DNA of 64,000 nucleotides from Mesonia maritima (GCF_042433895.1 NZ_JBHLUA010000006.1:62001-126000); one strand, 5' to 3'. Positions 53,653-62,751 are shown, counted from the first letter of the stretch. The notes: generated from the sequence alone by a model not told the origin. Made by a program: numbers and translations.

Positions 53653-55107
53653 ATGCCAATAACCATTATGGGTGATAAGGAATTTGAAAATGTTCCTTCC
53701 ATTAAAAGTAAAGCCCTTCGCATTAATTTAAATGAAAATATTTACGGAACTTTTTCTGAAATTGGTGCCGGGCAAGAAACGGTAAGAAATTTTTTTAGAG
53801 CGGGTGGCGCATCAGGAACGATTGCTAAAACCATGAGTGCTTACGATAAAGATTTTAGTGATGCTATTTATGGAGTTGAAGCCGATAGACGTTATGTTAC
53901 CGAAGCTCGTTTAAAAAAGATGCTTTCGCACGAGATGCGTTTAATTGAAGAACGAATCGATAGGAAAAAGCATCCGAATAAATTATTTTTCAGCTATGCG
54001 AACACCGTAGCGACTATAGATTTCACAAAAAAATATAAAGGCCACGGTTGGGTAGGAATTCGCTACCAAGTAAAACCAGGTCACGAGTATAACGATATAA
54101 TTTTGCACGTTCGTTTTCACGAAAACGATGCACGATTACAGCAAAACACCTTGGGTATTTTGGGTGTTAATCTTATTTATGGCGCGTATTATAAATATGA
54201 TAATCCAAAAAAATTACTTCGCTATTTATATGATCATATCGATAAAGATCAAATAGAGATTGATACCATAAACTTTTCAGGACCTCAATTTGAAGATATT
54301 GACAATCGTTTAATGAGTCTTCAATTAGTTAAAAACGGAATGACCGAAGCAGTAATGTTTGCGCCCGACGGAAATAACGTTTTACCTGCGAAAGTGCTTT
54401 ATAAAAAAAATGTGCTCGCCTTACGCGGAAGTTTTAGACCGGTTACAAAGGTGAATATGGACATTTATAAGAATTCTTTAGAACTCTTTTTAAACGAAAA
54501 TAGAGTTAGAAAAGATAATACCATTTGTATTTTCGAAATTACACTTTCCAATTTGCGTTCTGAAGGAGAAATAAATGAAAAAGACTTTATGGATCGTGCA
54601 AAATTATTATGTGCGCAAGGGCAAACAGTAATGATTTCCAACTTCCAAGAATATTACAAAGTTGTTGAATATTTCTCTAATTACACCAAAGAACGCATGG
54701 GATTAGCGATGGGGGTTAACAATCTCATCGATATTTTTGATGAAAAATATTATCGCCATTTAAGCGGTGGAATTCTGGAAGCTTTCGGGAAATTATTCTT
54801 TAAAGATTTAAAAGTTTACCTCTATCCTTTTAAAGATAAACGAACCGGAGAAATAACGAATAGCGATAATCTAAAAGTTCATCCTAGAATGAAAGAATTA
54901 TATAAATTCTTTAAATACAACGGAAAAGTTGTGGATATTAAAAATTACGATGATTCTATTTTAAATGTTTTCTCTAGAGAAATTCTTCAAATGATTACCG
55001 ATGGAAAACCCGGTTGGGAAGAAGCTTTACCAAAAGATACCGCTAAAATGATAAAAGAGCAAAATCTATTTGGTTATAAAGAACGGAAAGAGAAACAAGA
55101 AGCATAA
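53653..55107 (+). CDS. Conserved Bacteroidota protein of unknown function, 484 residues
   Basis: No signal peptide or membrane helix is visible, so it is cytoplasmic. Conserved-looking features are the N-terminal EIGAGQETVRNFFRAGGASGTIAKTMSAYDKDFSD (key), HVRFHENDARLQQNTLGILGVNLIYGAYY (about 155) and LYPFKDKRTGE. Similar proteins carry conflicting database labels such as TonB-dependent receptor or nucleotidyl transferase; I see no support for either. The strong promoter and the terminator on both sides show it is a monocistronic gene. It begins at 53653, although 53668 also has an in-frame ATG. Function unknown. Confidence 0.75.
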   Translation: MPITIMGDKEFENVPSIKSKALRINLNENIYGTFSEIGAGQETVRNFFRAGGASGTIAKTMSAYDKDFSDAIYGVEADRRYVTEARLKKMLSHEMRLIEERIDRKKHPNKLFFSYANTVATIDFTKKYKGHGWVGIRYQVKPGHEYNDIILHVRFHENDARLQQNTLGILGVNLIYGAYYKYDNPKKLLRYLYDHIDKDQIEIDTINFSGPQFEDIDNRLMSLQLVKNGMTEAVMFAPDGNNVLPAKVLYKKNVLALRGSFRPVTKVNMDIYKNSLELFLNENRVRKDNTICIFEITLSNLRSEGEINEKDFMDRAKLLCAQGQTVMISNFQEYYKVVEYFSNYTKERMGLAMGVNNLIDIFDEKYYRHLSGGILEAFGKLFFKDLKVYLYPFKDKRTGEITNSDNLKVHPRMKELYKFFKYNGKVVDIKNYDDSILNVFSREILQMITDGKPGWEEALPKDTAKMIKEQNLFGYKERKEKQEA

Positions 55108-55111
55108 ATCA

Positions 55112-55146
55112 AAAAAAGCAGGAAGTTTTAATTCCTGCTTTTTTTA
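55112..55146. terminator. Intrinsic terminator, bidirectional
   Basis: AAAAAAGCAGGAA pairs with TTCCTGCTTTTTT around GTTTTAA. It separates the convergent conserved unknown (stop 55107) and murA (stop 55173). Confidence 0.87.
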
Positions 55147-55172
55147 TATAGTTTTATAAATATAAAGAGTAA

Positions 55173-56483
55173 TTAAATACGTGTGATTTTTGCACCCAAT
55201 GCTCTTAATCGACCATCGATATTTTCATAACCGCGGTCGATCTGTTCAATATTATGAATTGTAGAAGTTCCCTTTGCTGATAAAGCGGCAATTAACAAAG
55301 AAATTCCAGCTCTAATATCTGGACTTGTCATGGTTGTAGCTTTTAATTTAGATTGAAAATCATGACCAATTATAGTAGCACGATGCGGATCACAAAGAAT
55401 AATTTTCGCGCCCATATCAATTAATTTATCGACAAAAAACAAGCGACTCTCAAACATTTTTTGATGAATTAGAACACTTCCTCTTGCTTGTGTTGCCACA
55501 ACCAGCATTATACTCAACAAATCTGGCGTAAAACCTGGCCAAGGCGCATCGCTAATATTCATGATAGAACCATCAATAAAACTTTGTACTTCATAACCTT
55601 TTGTATGCGCCGGAATATGAATATCATCACCTTTTTGTTCTATAGTAATTCCTAATTTTCTAAAGGTAACCGGAATTAACCCTAAATTATCCCAACTCAC
55701 ATTTTTTATGGTAATTTCACTTTTCGTCATCGCCGCTAAACCAATCCACGAACCGATTTCGATCATATCCGGCAAAATGTTATGATGACATCCGTGAAAT
55801 TCTTTAACACCTTCAATCGTTAATAAATTTGAACCAATTCCAGAAATTTTAGCGCCCATAGCAACCAACATCTTACAAAGTTGTTGAATGTAAGGTTCGC
55901 AAGCGGCGTTGTAAATTGTGGTAGTTCCTTTGGCTTGAACAGCCGCCATAATAATATTTGCCGTTCCGGTTACCGAAGCTTCTTCAAGCAACATATAAGT
56001 TCCTTTTAGACCTTTTGGCGCTTCTACACCGTAAAAACGTTCTTCTTTATTGTAACGAAATTTGGCTCCTAATTTTATAAATCCTTCAAAATGGGTATCT
56101 AACCTTCTTCTTCCTATTTTATCGCCTCCGGGACGTGGAATGTATCCTTTCCCAAATCTTCCTAACAAAGGACCAACAATCATTATGGATCCACGTAAAC
56201 TGCTTCCTTCTTCTTTAAAAAGTTTACTTTCTAAATATTCAAGGTTTAAATCATCACCTTGAAAGGTATAACTTCCGTGACCTAATTTTTTAATTTTTAC
56301 GCCTAAATTTTCTAAAATATCAATTAATTTATTGACATCTCGAATATTGGGAATATTGTCTATTCTAACTTCTTCTGAAGTTAATAAAACAGCGCATAAG
56401 ACTTGTAATGCTTCATTTTTAGCGCCTTGCGGTTGTATCTCTCCCTTAAGTTTTTGTCCGCCTTCAATTTGAAAAGTAGCCAT
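55173..56483 (-). CDS. murA: UDP-N-acetylglucosamine 1-carboxyvinyltransferase (C115D variant)
   Basis: The 436-residue enzyme has the MurA repeat-fold patterns QGAKNEALQVL (catalytic Lys-Asn), SLRGSIMIVGPLLGRFGKG and the final SLLIAALSAKGTS, and RGYENIDGRLRALGA. The position that is Cys115 in Escherichia coli (PGGC-x-IG) is Asp here, in RPGGDKIGRR (about 120). Asp at this site keeps activity but prevents covalent inactivation by fosfomycin, so the enzyme should be resistant. It catalyses the first committed step of peptidoglycan synthesis. The gene lies 15 bases after the DUF4290 gene. Confidence 0.96.
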   Translation of the reverse strand: MATFQIEGGQKLKGEIQPQGAKNEALQVLCAVLLTSEEVRIDNIPNIRDVNKLIDILENLGVKIKKLGHGSYTFQGDDLNLEYLESKLFKEEGSSLRGSIMIVGPLLGRFGKGYIPRPGGDKIGRRRLDTHFEGFIKLGAKFRYNKEERFYGVEAPKGLKGTYMLLEEASVTGTANIIMAAVQAKGTTTIYNAACEPYIQQLCKMLVAMGAKISGIGSNLLTIEGVKEFHGCHHNILPDMIEIGSWIGLAAMTKSEITIKNVSWDNLGLIPVTFRKLGITIEQKGDDIHIPAHTKGYEVQSFIDGSIMNISDAPWPGFTPDLLSIMLVVATQARGSVLIHQKMFESRLFFVDKLIDMGAKIILCDPHRATIIGHDFQSKLKATTMTSPDIRAGISLLIAALSAKGTSTIHNIEQIDRGYENIDGRLRALGAKITRI

Positions 56484-56498
56484 GGAATTCAGAAAATT

Positions 56499-57149
56499 TT
56501 AGTAACGTTTTCTACCGCGATTGCGATTTCCTTTTTTGTTCGATTTATGATTAGATTTAGTATGACGCTTGCTTGCCGTATTTTTTATTAAATCTGAAGC
56601 TTCGGTAAGATCTTCATCTTTTTTATTCAAATTAATTTTACCGCCACTTAACTCAAATAAATGATCGAAAATAACTTTATCATCTACAGAATCACGGTTC
56701 CAATTGAGGTAACACTTTTTCATATGGTTGGCAATGGTGAAAATTAGTGCTTCCTTTAAATCACCATCTTCCCACTTTGTCGCCACATCGATCATACGTT
56801 TTATATTATTTCCGTAGAAACGATATTTCGGGTGATTTTGCGGATATTCTAAACCAGCAGGTGGTTCTTGCAATTTTTCTTTGGAAGGTTTAGGGAATGG
56901 CGATTCCACATCTAATTTAAAATCGCTAATGATAAAAAGTTGATCCCATAATTTATGTTGAAAATCGGGAACATCACGCAAATGTGGATTTAAATTACCC
57001 ATTACATCTATAATGGCTTGAGCAACTTCATTGCGTTCTTTATCATCTTCCAAACTTACGGCGTGTTCCACCATTTTTTGGATGTGTCTTCCGTATTCAG
57101 GAATAATTAATTTACTCCTTTCTGAATTGTATTCTAAATCGTATATCAA
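56499..57149 (-). CDS. DUF4290 family protein
   Basis: The 216 residues match the Bacteroidota DUF4290 family: IIPEYGRHIQKMVEHA, NPHLRDVPDFQHKLWDQLFIIS, YRFYGNNIKRMIDVA and MKKCYLNWNRDSVDD (key positions). The C-terminus is a disordered basic tail (NKKGNRNRGRKRY). The family has no known function. It precedes murA in the same operon, so a role in wall growth is conceivable. Confidence 0.92.
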   Translation of the reverse strand: MIYDLEYNSERSKLIIPEYGRHIQKMVEHAVSLEDDKERNEVAQAIIDVMGNLNPHLRDVPDFQHKLWDQLFIISDFKLDVESPFPKPSKEKLQEPPAGLEYPQNHPKYRFYGNNIKRMIDVATKWEDGDLKEALIFTIANHMKKCYLNWNRDSVDDKVIFDHLFELSGGKINLNKKDEDLTEASDLIKNTASKRHTKSNHKSNKKGNRNRGRKRY

Positions 57150-57283
57150 AATTGAAATTTAATAGGTAATTGTTAATTTGAAGTAATAGCATTCGCTAAG
57201 CGCAAAATACTAAAAATTTTCAAGTTGAGTTTAATTCTAATGGAAAATAACTTTTATTTAAAGTTATTTATTAAGATTACAAC

Positions 57284-57799
57284 TTAACCTAATTCTATTT
57301 CTAGCTGTCTTCCTACTTTTGAAGCTTTTCGATCTTTATTCATTCCAATAATAAGTCCGGAAATTATAGGTAATCCAACCGTTAACGTTATACCTATAAT
57401 TACTGCTGTTAAGAAGCCAAAAATTGATTCTAAACCAAAAACTGCTATTTTATTAAAAAATTTACCCCATAATAAACTTAATGGCAAACTAAAAATTGCC
57501 ATAAAAAGGAAGAGAAACTTTTCTTTATAATGATTTCTAGGAACTAATTTGTGATTTTCTTCTAATAAAAGAAGAATTTCTTTTTGACAATTTCTTAATA
57601 CTTTTAAATACTTTTTTTCTGGAATAGTAACTGCTTTTGAATTTAATTTCTCCAAATGCTTATTAATAGTTTCTTTCGTGTTTTCAGGTAAATCTTTTTT
57701 ATTCAGTTCAATTAATAGCTGTTGAAACTGATAAAGAAACTCTTTAAGTTTTTTATTAGTAAAATGCTTACGATTACGTTGAATATTTTTAATTTCCAT
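57284..57799 (-). CDS. Membrane protein of unknown function with coiled coil
   Basis: From the ATG at 57799 there are about 171 residues: a basic coiled-coil first half (QRNRKHFTNKKLKEFLYQF) and two hydrophobic helices (about 108-125 and 132-157) near the C-terminus. An upstream in-frame TTG at 57814 is less attractive. No family recognised. A 134-base gap (57150-57283) holds nothing I can support. It follows the DUF493 gene in the same direction. Confidence 0.68.
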   Translation of the reverse strand: MEIKNIQRNRKHFTNKKLKEFLYQFQQLLIELNKKDLPENTKETINKHLEKLNSKAVTIPEKKYLKVLRNCQKEILLLLEENHKLVPRNHYKEKFLFLFMAIFSLPLSLLWGKFFNKIAVFGLESIFGFLTAVIIGITLTVGLPIISGLIIGMNKDRKASKVGRQLEIELG

Positions 57800-57824
57800 A
57801 GTTAAGCTAATCAACTATTTAAAG

Positions 57825-58118
57825 TTATAACGACATAACGCCTTCAATTTTCTTTCCGACTTCAATATATTTTTCAACAACAGCTTCCGGGCTATTCATT
57901 TTTACATTTACAGAAACACTGGTGTATTTTCCTTTAGAAGAAGTTTTTGTTTCAATTACTGCGCCCATATTATCGAAAAGTTGTTCAAGTTTGGCTATTT
58001 TTTTATTTTCCGATGGAATAATAAATTTATATAAATATTCGCTTGGCCAAGTTGAAGTATCTGCTAATTGTTCTTTTAATTTCTTATAAAATTCTTCAGG
58101 GTTCTTTTTTGCACTCAT
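57825..58118 (-). CDS. DUF493 (YbeD-like) family protein
   Basis: The 97-residue protein has the family length and pattern: PEEFYKKLKEQLADTSTWPSEYLYKFIIP (key: WPSEYLYKFI), then the conserved SVSVNVKMNSPEAVVEKYIEV. It is a ferredoxin-like fold of the ACT type; role unknown in detail. A perfect TATATTTG -7 box lies 22 bases upstream. Confidence 0.9.
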   Translation of the reverse strand: MSAKKNPEEFYKKLKEQLADTSTWPSEYLYKFIIPSENKKIAKLEQLFDNMGAVIETKTSSKGKYTSVSVNVKMNSPEAVVEKYIEVGKKIEGVMSL

Positions 58119-58139
58119 ATATTTGCAATCTTTTTAAGG

Positions 58140-58147
58140 CAAATATA
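58140..58147 (-). promoter_or_regulatory. -7 box of the DUF493 gene
   Basis: Minus-strand TATATTTG is an exact TAnnTTTG, 22 bases before the ATG; no -33 TTG is clear. Confidence 0.5.
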
Positions 58148-58200
58148 CTGTTATTCAATCATTTTTTTAAATTGCCTTACCTTAGCGTCATAAAATAGCT

Positions 58201-58740
58201 GTGAAAACAAAGAAAGTATTAATTATAGGAGGTCCCGGAACGGGGAAAAGTTCGGTTTTACACGAATTGGAAAAACGACAATTTACATGTTTTCATGAAA
58301 TTGCCCGTGAAGTGATTTTACAAGCGCAACGAGAAGGAATTGAACAATTATTTTTAAAAGATCCGTTATTATTCAGTAAAAAATTATTAGAAGGTCGCAT
58401 TCAGCAATTTAAAGAAGCGAATGAATCTGAAGAAAATATTGTTTTTATCGATCGCGGAATTCCCGATGTAATTGCTTATTTAGATTATAAAAAAGACGAT
58501 TATCCTGCTTATTTTCTGGAAGACTCACAAAATTATAAATATGACGAGGTTTTTATTTTCCCCTTATGGGAAGAAATTTACAAATCTGATAACGAACGAT
58601 ATGAAGATTTTGAAGAAGCAAAAACAATTCAGAAATTCCTTTTAAAAACCTATACCAATTTAGGCTATAAACCTATTGAAGTTCCTAAAAATACTATTGA
58701 AAACAGAACTGATTTCATCTTAAAAAAACTATCGCTTTAA
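58201..58740 (+). CDS. AAA-type ATPase (AAA_28), first of a coupled operon
   Basis: The GTG start at 58201 begins a 179-residue P-loop protein: Walker A IGGPGTGKSSVLHELE (about 8-20), FHEIAREVILQ, IVFIDRGIPDVIAYLDY (Walker B and acidic residue) and the C-terminal Y-x-x-L-G-Y. The family is proposed to include small kinases or NTPases of unknown substrate. Its TAA overlaps the recQ ATG by one base, suggesting a linked role. Confidence 0.85.
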   Translation: MKTKKVLIIGGPGTGKSSVLHELEKRQFTCFHEIAREVILQAQREGIEQLFLKDPLLFSKKLLEGRIQQFKEANESEENIVFIDRGIPDVIAYLDYKKDDYPAYFLEDSQNYKYDEVFIFPLWEEIYKSDNERYEDFEEAKTIQKFLLKTYTNLGYKPIEVPKNTIENRTDFILKKLSL

Positions 58741-60644
58741 TGAAAAACCCCAAAGAAATATTACAACAGTATTGGGGATTTCAAGAATTTAAACCCGCGC
58801 AAGAGCAAGTAATCGAAAGTTTACTAGATAAAAAAGATGTTATTGCACTATTGCCAACCGGCGGCGGAAAATCGATCTGTTTTCAGCTACCCACACTTTT
58901 ACAACCCGGAATTTGCATTGTAATTTCTCCCCTAATCGCATTAATGCAAGATCAAGTTGAAGCCTTAAACAAACGCGGAATTAAAGCGGTAATGCTTGGC
59001 GGAAAAATAAAAACACAAGAACTCGATCAGTTACTGGATAATTGCATTTACGGAAATTATAAATTCTTGTACCTCTCGCCAGAACGACTTCAGCAGGAAA
59101 TTGTACAACAGCGAATTTTACAAATGAATGTAAATTATATCGCCGTAGATGAAGCGCATTGCATTTCTGAATGGGGTCACGATTTTAGACCTTCTTATCA
59201 TCATATAAAAATTTTAAAAAACTTAGCCACTTCAGCGCAAATTATAGCTTTAACCGCAACCGCGACCAAAAAAGTTATAGCAGATATTCAAGAAAAATTA
59301 GCGCTTGAAAATCCGGAAATCATAAAATATAGCTTTCAGCGGAATAATATTCATTTTCTTAATTATAAAAAGGAAGATAAAGAATTTGCACTCATCGACT
59401 TTTTAAAACAAAATGAAGGATCAGGAATTTTGTACGTGAGAAGCCGAAGAGCCACATTAGAGCTAAAAGAGATTTTAAAACAAGAAAATATTTCTGCGGA
59501 AGCGTATCACGGCGGATTAACTGCTGAAGAAAAAAAGAAACATTTAGAAAGTTGGCTCGCCGGGAAATTTTCGATTATGGTCGCTACCACCGCTTTCGGA
59601 ATGGGAATCGACAAACCCGATGTGCGTACAATTGTTCATTATCAAATTCCTGAAAGTTTAGAAAGTTATTTCCAGGAAGCCGGAAGAGCCGGAAGAGATG
59701 GAAAAGAATCGAAAGCGCTTTTAGTTTATAATGATGCCGATATTGCTAAACTGGAAAATCAATTTTTGCATATTTTACCAACACCCGAAAACGTAAAATA
59801 TGTCTATAAAAAATTGAATAGTTATTTTGCGATCGCTTATGGTGAAGGACAAGAAAGTAGTTTTAATTTCAATTTTGCTGAATTTTGTGCTACTTATCAA
59901 CTTTCTACCACGAAAACCTATCAAGTTTTGCAATTGTTAGATCGCGCTGGAATTTTAAATTTAACGCCAGAATTTCACAAACAACTTTCGCTTCGGTTTT
60001 TAATTTCAGATAAACATTTACGCTATTTTCTGAATGAGAATTCGTTTTACGATCCGTTAGTAAAAACACTTTTACGCATGTATGGCGGATTTTTTGATCA
60101 TGAAATTTCGGTAAACTCACAATCCTTAAGTCAAAAAACAAATTTATCGGTCGATAAAATTACTTCGGTATTAAAAGAACTTCATGAAAAACAAGTTATT
60201 GAACTAACGATAAAAGATCAAGATACAACGCTTACGTTTTTAGTTCCTCGGGAAGATGATATCACCATTAATCCGTTAATTCCATATATAAAACAACAGT
60301 TTAAAAATAAAGAAGACAAGATTAAAGCAGTACTGAATTATCTGGAGAATAATGAAATTTGCAAAAACATTCAGCTACTTTCTTATTTTGGAGAAGAAAT
60401 TCACGAACCTTGTGGAAAATGTTCGGTTTGCTTAAAAAACAAACAACCTACCTCCTATTCTAAAAAAGAATTAAACAACATTTATATTTCCATTAAAAAA
60501 GAATTGGAAAAAGAAACGCAAAGTTCTAAGAAATTAGTCGCCACTTTAGCTTATTCAGAAGAAATAATTTTATATGTTTTGCGCGTAATGCTGGAAAATA
60601 AAAAAATAGAATTAACCAAAAACAAAACTTACACCTTACGTTAA
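58740..60644 (+). CDS. recQ: ATP-dependent DNA helicase RecQ
   Basis: The 634 residues hold the RecQ helicase core: motif 0 WGFQEFKPAQ, Walker A LLPTGGGKSICFQLP (about 38-52), DEAHCISEWGHDFRP (about 138-152), LTATAT, and motifs V-VI with TTAFGMGIDKPDVR and QEAGRAGRDGK. The RQC zinc site includes EPCGKCSVC. It lacks the HRDC domain, so it is a short RecQ. It unwinds recombination and repair intermediates. It overlaps its neighbours by one base on each side. Confidence 0.95.
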   Translation: MKNPKEILQQYWGFQEFKPAQEQVIESLLDKKDVIALLPTGGGKSICFQLPTLLQPGICIVISPLIALMQDQVEALNKRGIKAVMLGGKIKTQELDQLLDNCIYGNYKFLYLSPERLQQEIVQQRILQMNVNYIAVDEAHCISEWGHDFRPSYHHIKILKNLATSAQIIALTATATKKVIADIQEKLALENPEIIKYSFQRNNIHFLNYKKEDKEFALIDFLKQNEGSGILYVRSRRATLELKEILKQENISAEAYHGGLTAEEKKKHLESWLAGKFSIMVATTAFGMGIDKPDVRTIVHYQIPESLESYFQEAGRAGRDGKESKALLVYNDADIAKLENQFLHILPTPENVKYVYKKLNSYFAIAYGEGQESSFNFNFAEFCATYQLSTTKTYQVLQLLDRAGILNLTPEFHKQLSLRFLISDKHLRYFLNENSFYDPLVKTLLRMYGGFFDHEISVNSQSLSQKTNLSVDKITSVLKELHEKQVIELTIKDQDTTLTFLVPREDDITINPLIPYIKQQFKNKEDKIKAVLNYLENNEICKNIQLLSYFGEEIHEPCGKCSVCLKNKQPTSYSKKELNNIYISIKKELEKETQSSKKLVATLAYSEEIILYVLRVMLENKKIELTKNKTYTLR

Positions 60645-61591
60645 TGAGAGATTTACGCATACTTTTTATGGGAACGCCAGAATTTGCCGTTCACATTTTA
60701 GCTGAAATTTTAAAAGAAAAATTCAACGTAGTTGGCGTAGTTACTGCGCCAGATAAACCGGCAGGAAGAGGAAGAAAAGTTCACCAGTCTGCTGTAAAAA
60801 AATATGCCCTTGAAAAAAATATAGAAGTTCTACAACCTACAAATTTAAAAGCTGAAGAATTTCAAGAAGATTTAAACCGACTAAACCCGAATATACAAGT
60901 GGTAGTCGCTTTTAGAATGCTACCAAAAAAAGTTTGGAATTTCCCAAAATATGGAACATTCAACCTTCACGCTTCTCTCTTACCACAATATCGAGGCGCA
61001 GCACCCATAAATTGGGCAATAATAAATGGTGAAAAAATTACCGGAGTTTCCACGTTCTTTATCGATGAAAAAATTGATACCGGAGAAATGATTTTTCAAG
61101 AACAAATTCCTATTGAAAAAGAAGATAATGCCGGAACTTTACATGATAAATTAATGAACCTTGGCGGAAAATTAGTTTGTAAAACCCTTAAACAAATTGC
61201 TGAAGATTCTATAACTACTATTCCGCAAGAAGATCATAAAGAATTAAAAACCGCTTATAAACTCAACAAAGAAAATACAAGAATAGATTGGCAAAAAAGC
61301 GGAGAAGAAATTTATAATCATATAAGAGGTTTGAGTCCATATCCTGTGGCGTGGACAATCTTAGAAAACGGAAATGATTCGTTAAACTGTAAAATTCATA
61401 AAGCACATTTTTCTGAAGAAAAGCATTCCTTGGCAAATGGCGAATTAACAGAAGAAGATAAAACACTAAAAGTAGCAGTACAAAACGGCTTTATTATTTT
61501 AGAAGAAATACAACTTCCGGGAAAACGAAAAATGGATGTAAAATCACTTTTAAACGGATTTCAACTTCAAGAAAATGCAAAAATGAGCTAA
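60644..61591 (+). CDS. fmt: Methionyl-tRNA formyltransferase
   Basis: The 315 residues show FMGTPEFAVHIL, the folate-binding SLLPQYRGAAPINWAIINGE with the Asn and His of FNLHAS (about 108) and the Asp in IDTGEMIFQ (about 144). The C-terminal OB-like domain (about 210-305) is complete. It formylates initiator Met-tRNA with 10-formyltetrahydrofolate. It follows recQ with an overlapping TAATG. Confidence 0.97.
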   Translation: MRDLRILFMGTPEFAVHILAEILKEKFNVVGVVTAPDKPAGRGRKVHQSAVKKYALEKNIEVLQPTNLKAEEFQEDLNRLNPNIQVVVAFRMLPKKVWNFPKYGTFNLHASLLPQYRGAAPINWAIINGEKITGVSTFFIDEKIDTGEMIFQEQIPIEKEDNAGTLHDKLMNLGGKLVCKTLKQIAEDSITTIPQEDHKELKTAYKLNKENTRIDWQKSGEEIYNHIRGLSPYPVAWTILENGNDSLNCKIHKAHFSEEKHSLANGELTEEDKTLKVAVQNGFIILEEIQLPGKRKMDVKSLLNGFQLQENAKMS

Positions 61592-61640
61592 ACCCTTATA
61601 AATGCTGAAATAGATTAAAAATAAAAAATACAAGTAATCT

Positions 61641-61671
61641 TTATTAACAATAAAGCAAAGTTATTAACAAT
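61641..61671 (+). repeat. Direct repeats upstream of the HU promoter
   Basis: TTATTAACAAT occurs at 61641-61651 and again at 61661-61671, exactly 20 bases apart, about 25 bases before the -33 TTG of the HU promoter. Two helical turns of spacing suggest a pair of binding sites on one face of the helix. Confidence 0.45.
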
Positions 61672-61695
61672 TGAGTGTATTTACCGCGCCAAGCC

Positions 61696-61725
61696 TTGCA
61701 CGATAAAGAAATCCGTATAAATTTG
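61696..61725 (+). promoter_or_regulatory. Promoter of the HU gene
   Basis: TTG (61696-61698) and TAAATTTG (61718-61725) are 19 bases apart, a textbook Bacteroidota promoter. The leader before the ATG at 61776 is about 45 bases. Confidence 0.7.
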
Positions 61726-61775
61726 TAGAGCAATTCAATAAATGTTTAACCAACAATTAGTTTAAATCAAAAATT

Positions 61776-62048
61776 ATGAACAAAACGAATTTAATCGATG
61801 CAATGGCAGAAGATGCCGGAATCTCTAAAGCAGCAGCAAAAAAAGCATTAGAATCTTTCTTAGAAAACATTGAAGGTTCTCTTAAAAAAGGAGACCGCGT
61901 TTCTTTAGTAGGATTTGGTTCTTGGTCAGTTTCTAAAAGAGCTGCCCGTGAAGGAAGAAACCCACAAACCGGAAAAACTATTAAGATTGCTGCGAAAAAC
62001 GTTGTAAAGTTTAAAGCAGGATCTGACTTACAGAAAGCTGTAAACTAA
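61776..62048 (+). CDS. HU family DNA-binding protein
   Basis: The 90-residue histone-like protein has MNKTNLIDAMAEDAGISKAAAKKAL at the N-terminus and the DNA-binding arm with VGFGSWSVSKRAAREGRNPQTGKTIKI (key: GRNPQTG, with the Pro that kinks DNA). It compacts and bends DNA. The strong promoter and terminator fit an abundant protein. Confidence 0.96.
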   Translation: MNKTNLIDAMAEDAGISKAAAKKALESFLENIEGSLKKGDRVSLVGFGSWSVSKRAAREGRNPQTGKTIKIAAKNVVKFKAGSDLQKAVN

Positions 62049-62087
62049 GAATTATCGCTGAATAATTTTTAGCTTATTAGACAGATA

Positions 62088-62118
62088 AACGCCTTTCTAT
62101 AGCAGAAAGGCGTTTTTT
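62088..62118 (+). terminator. Intrinsic terminator after HU
   Basis: AACGCCTTTCT pairs with AGAAAGGCGTT around ATAGC, followed by TTTTTT, about 40 bases after the HU stop. Confidence 0.88.
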
Positions 62119-62190
62119 TATAGGTTTTTTAGGAAATTAATTGCATTTATTTAAAAAATATTTTAGATTTAATATAAAACATGAAATAAT

Positions 62191-62751
62191 TTGATTTCAC
62201 TTAAGCCACAAAAAGGATATTTATTGATCGCCGAACCTTCTATTGTTGGTGATCTTTCTTTTAACCGCTCGGTTGTATTGCTTGCCGATCATACGGCGGA
62301 AGGAACTATTGGTTTTATCATGAATAAAGTCTTAGATTTTACACTACTCGATATTGTGCCGGAACTTAAAAAAAATTTTACGTTATATAATGGCGGGCCT
62401 GTAGAACAAGATAACTTATATTTTATTCATAAAATACCGAATCTTATTCCCGATAGTATTGAAATTGCGAATGGAATTTATTGGGGCGGAAACTTTGAAG
62501 CCGTAAAAGCTTTAATTGAACGAAACGAAATTACCGAAAAACAAATAAGATTTTTCTTAGGTTATTCGGGTTGGGATGCGCAACAATTAGAAGAGGAACT
62601 TAATGCAAATTCCTGGATTGTGAGTGAAAATATAGACCAAAAAGAAATTATTGAACGCAATTACAGTACCTTTTGGAAAGATAAAATGGAAGAATTAGGC
62701 GGTGAATATTTATTATGGTCTAACGCGCCTGAAAACCCAAGTTATAATTAA
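62191..62751 (+). CDS. YqgE/AlgH family protein
   Basis: From a TTG start at 62191, 186 residues match YqgE: KPQKGYLLIAEPSIVGDLSFNRSVVLLADHTAEGTIGFIMNK (key G-x-L-L-I-A and GFIMN), the GGP-V-x-x-D motif, and FLGYSGWDAQQLEEEL. No ATG is available in frame, since the ATG at 62181 runs into a stop after one codon. Function in the family is unknown. The end overlaps the convergent aminotransferase by four bases. Confidence 0.9.
   Translation: MISLKPQKGYLLIAEPSIVGDLSFNRSVVLLADHTAEGTIGFIMNKVLDFTLLDIVPELKKNFTLYNGGPVEQDNLYFIHKIPNLIPDSIEIANGIYWGGNFEAVKALIERNEITEKQIRFFLGYSGWDAQQLEEELNANSWIVSENIDQKEIIERNYSTFWKDKMEELGGEYLLWSNAPENPSYN

Noticed and set aside
61641..61671. Replication-origin DnaA boxes
   Set aside because: Only two imperfect matches are seen, next to a strong HU promoter; no DUE, dnaA or dnaN gene is nearby.
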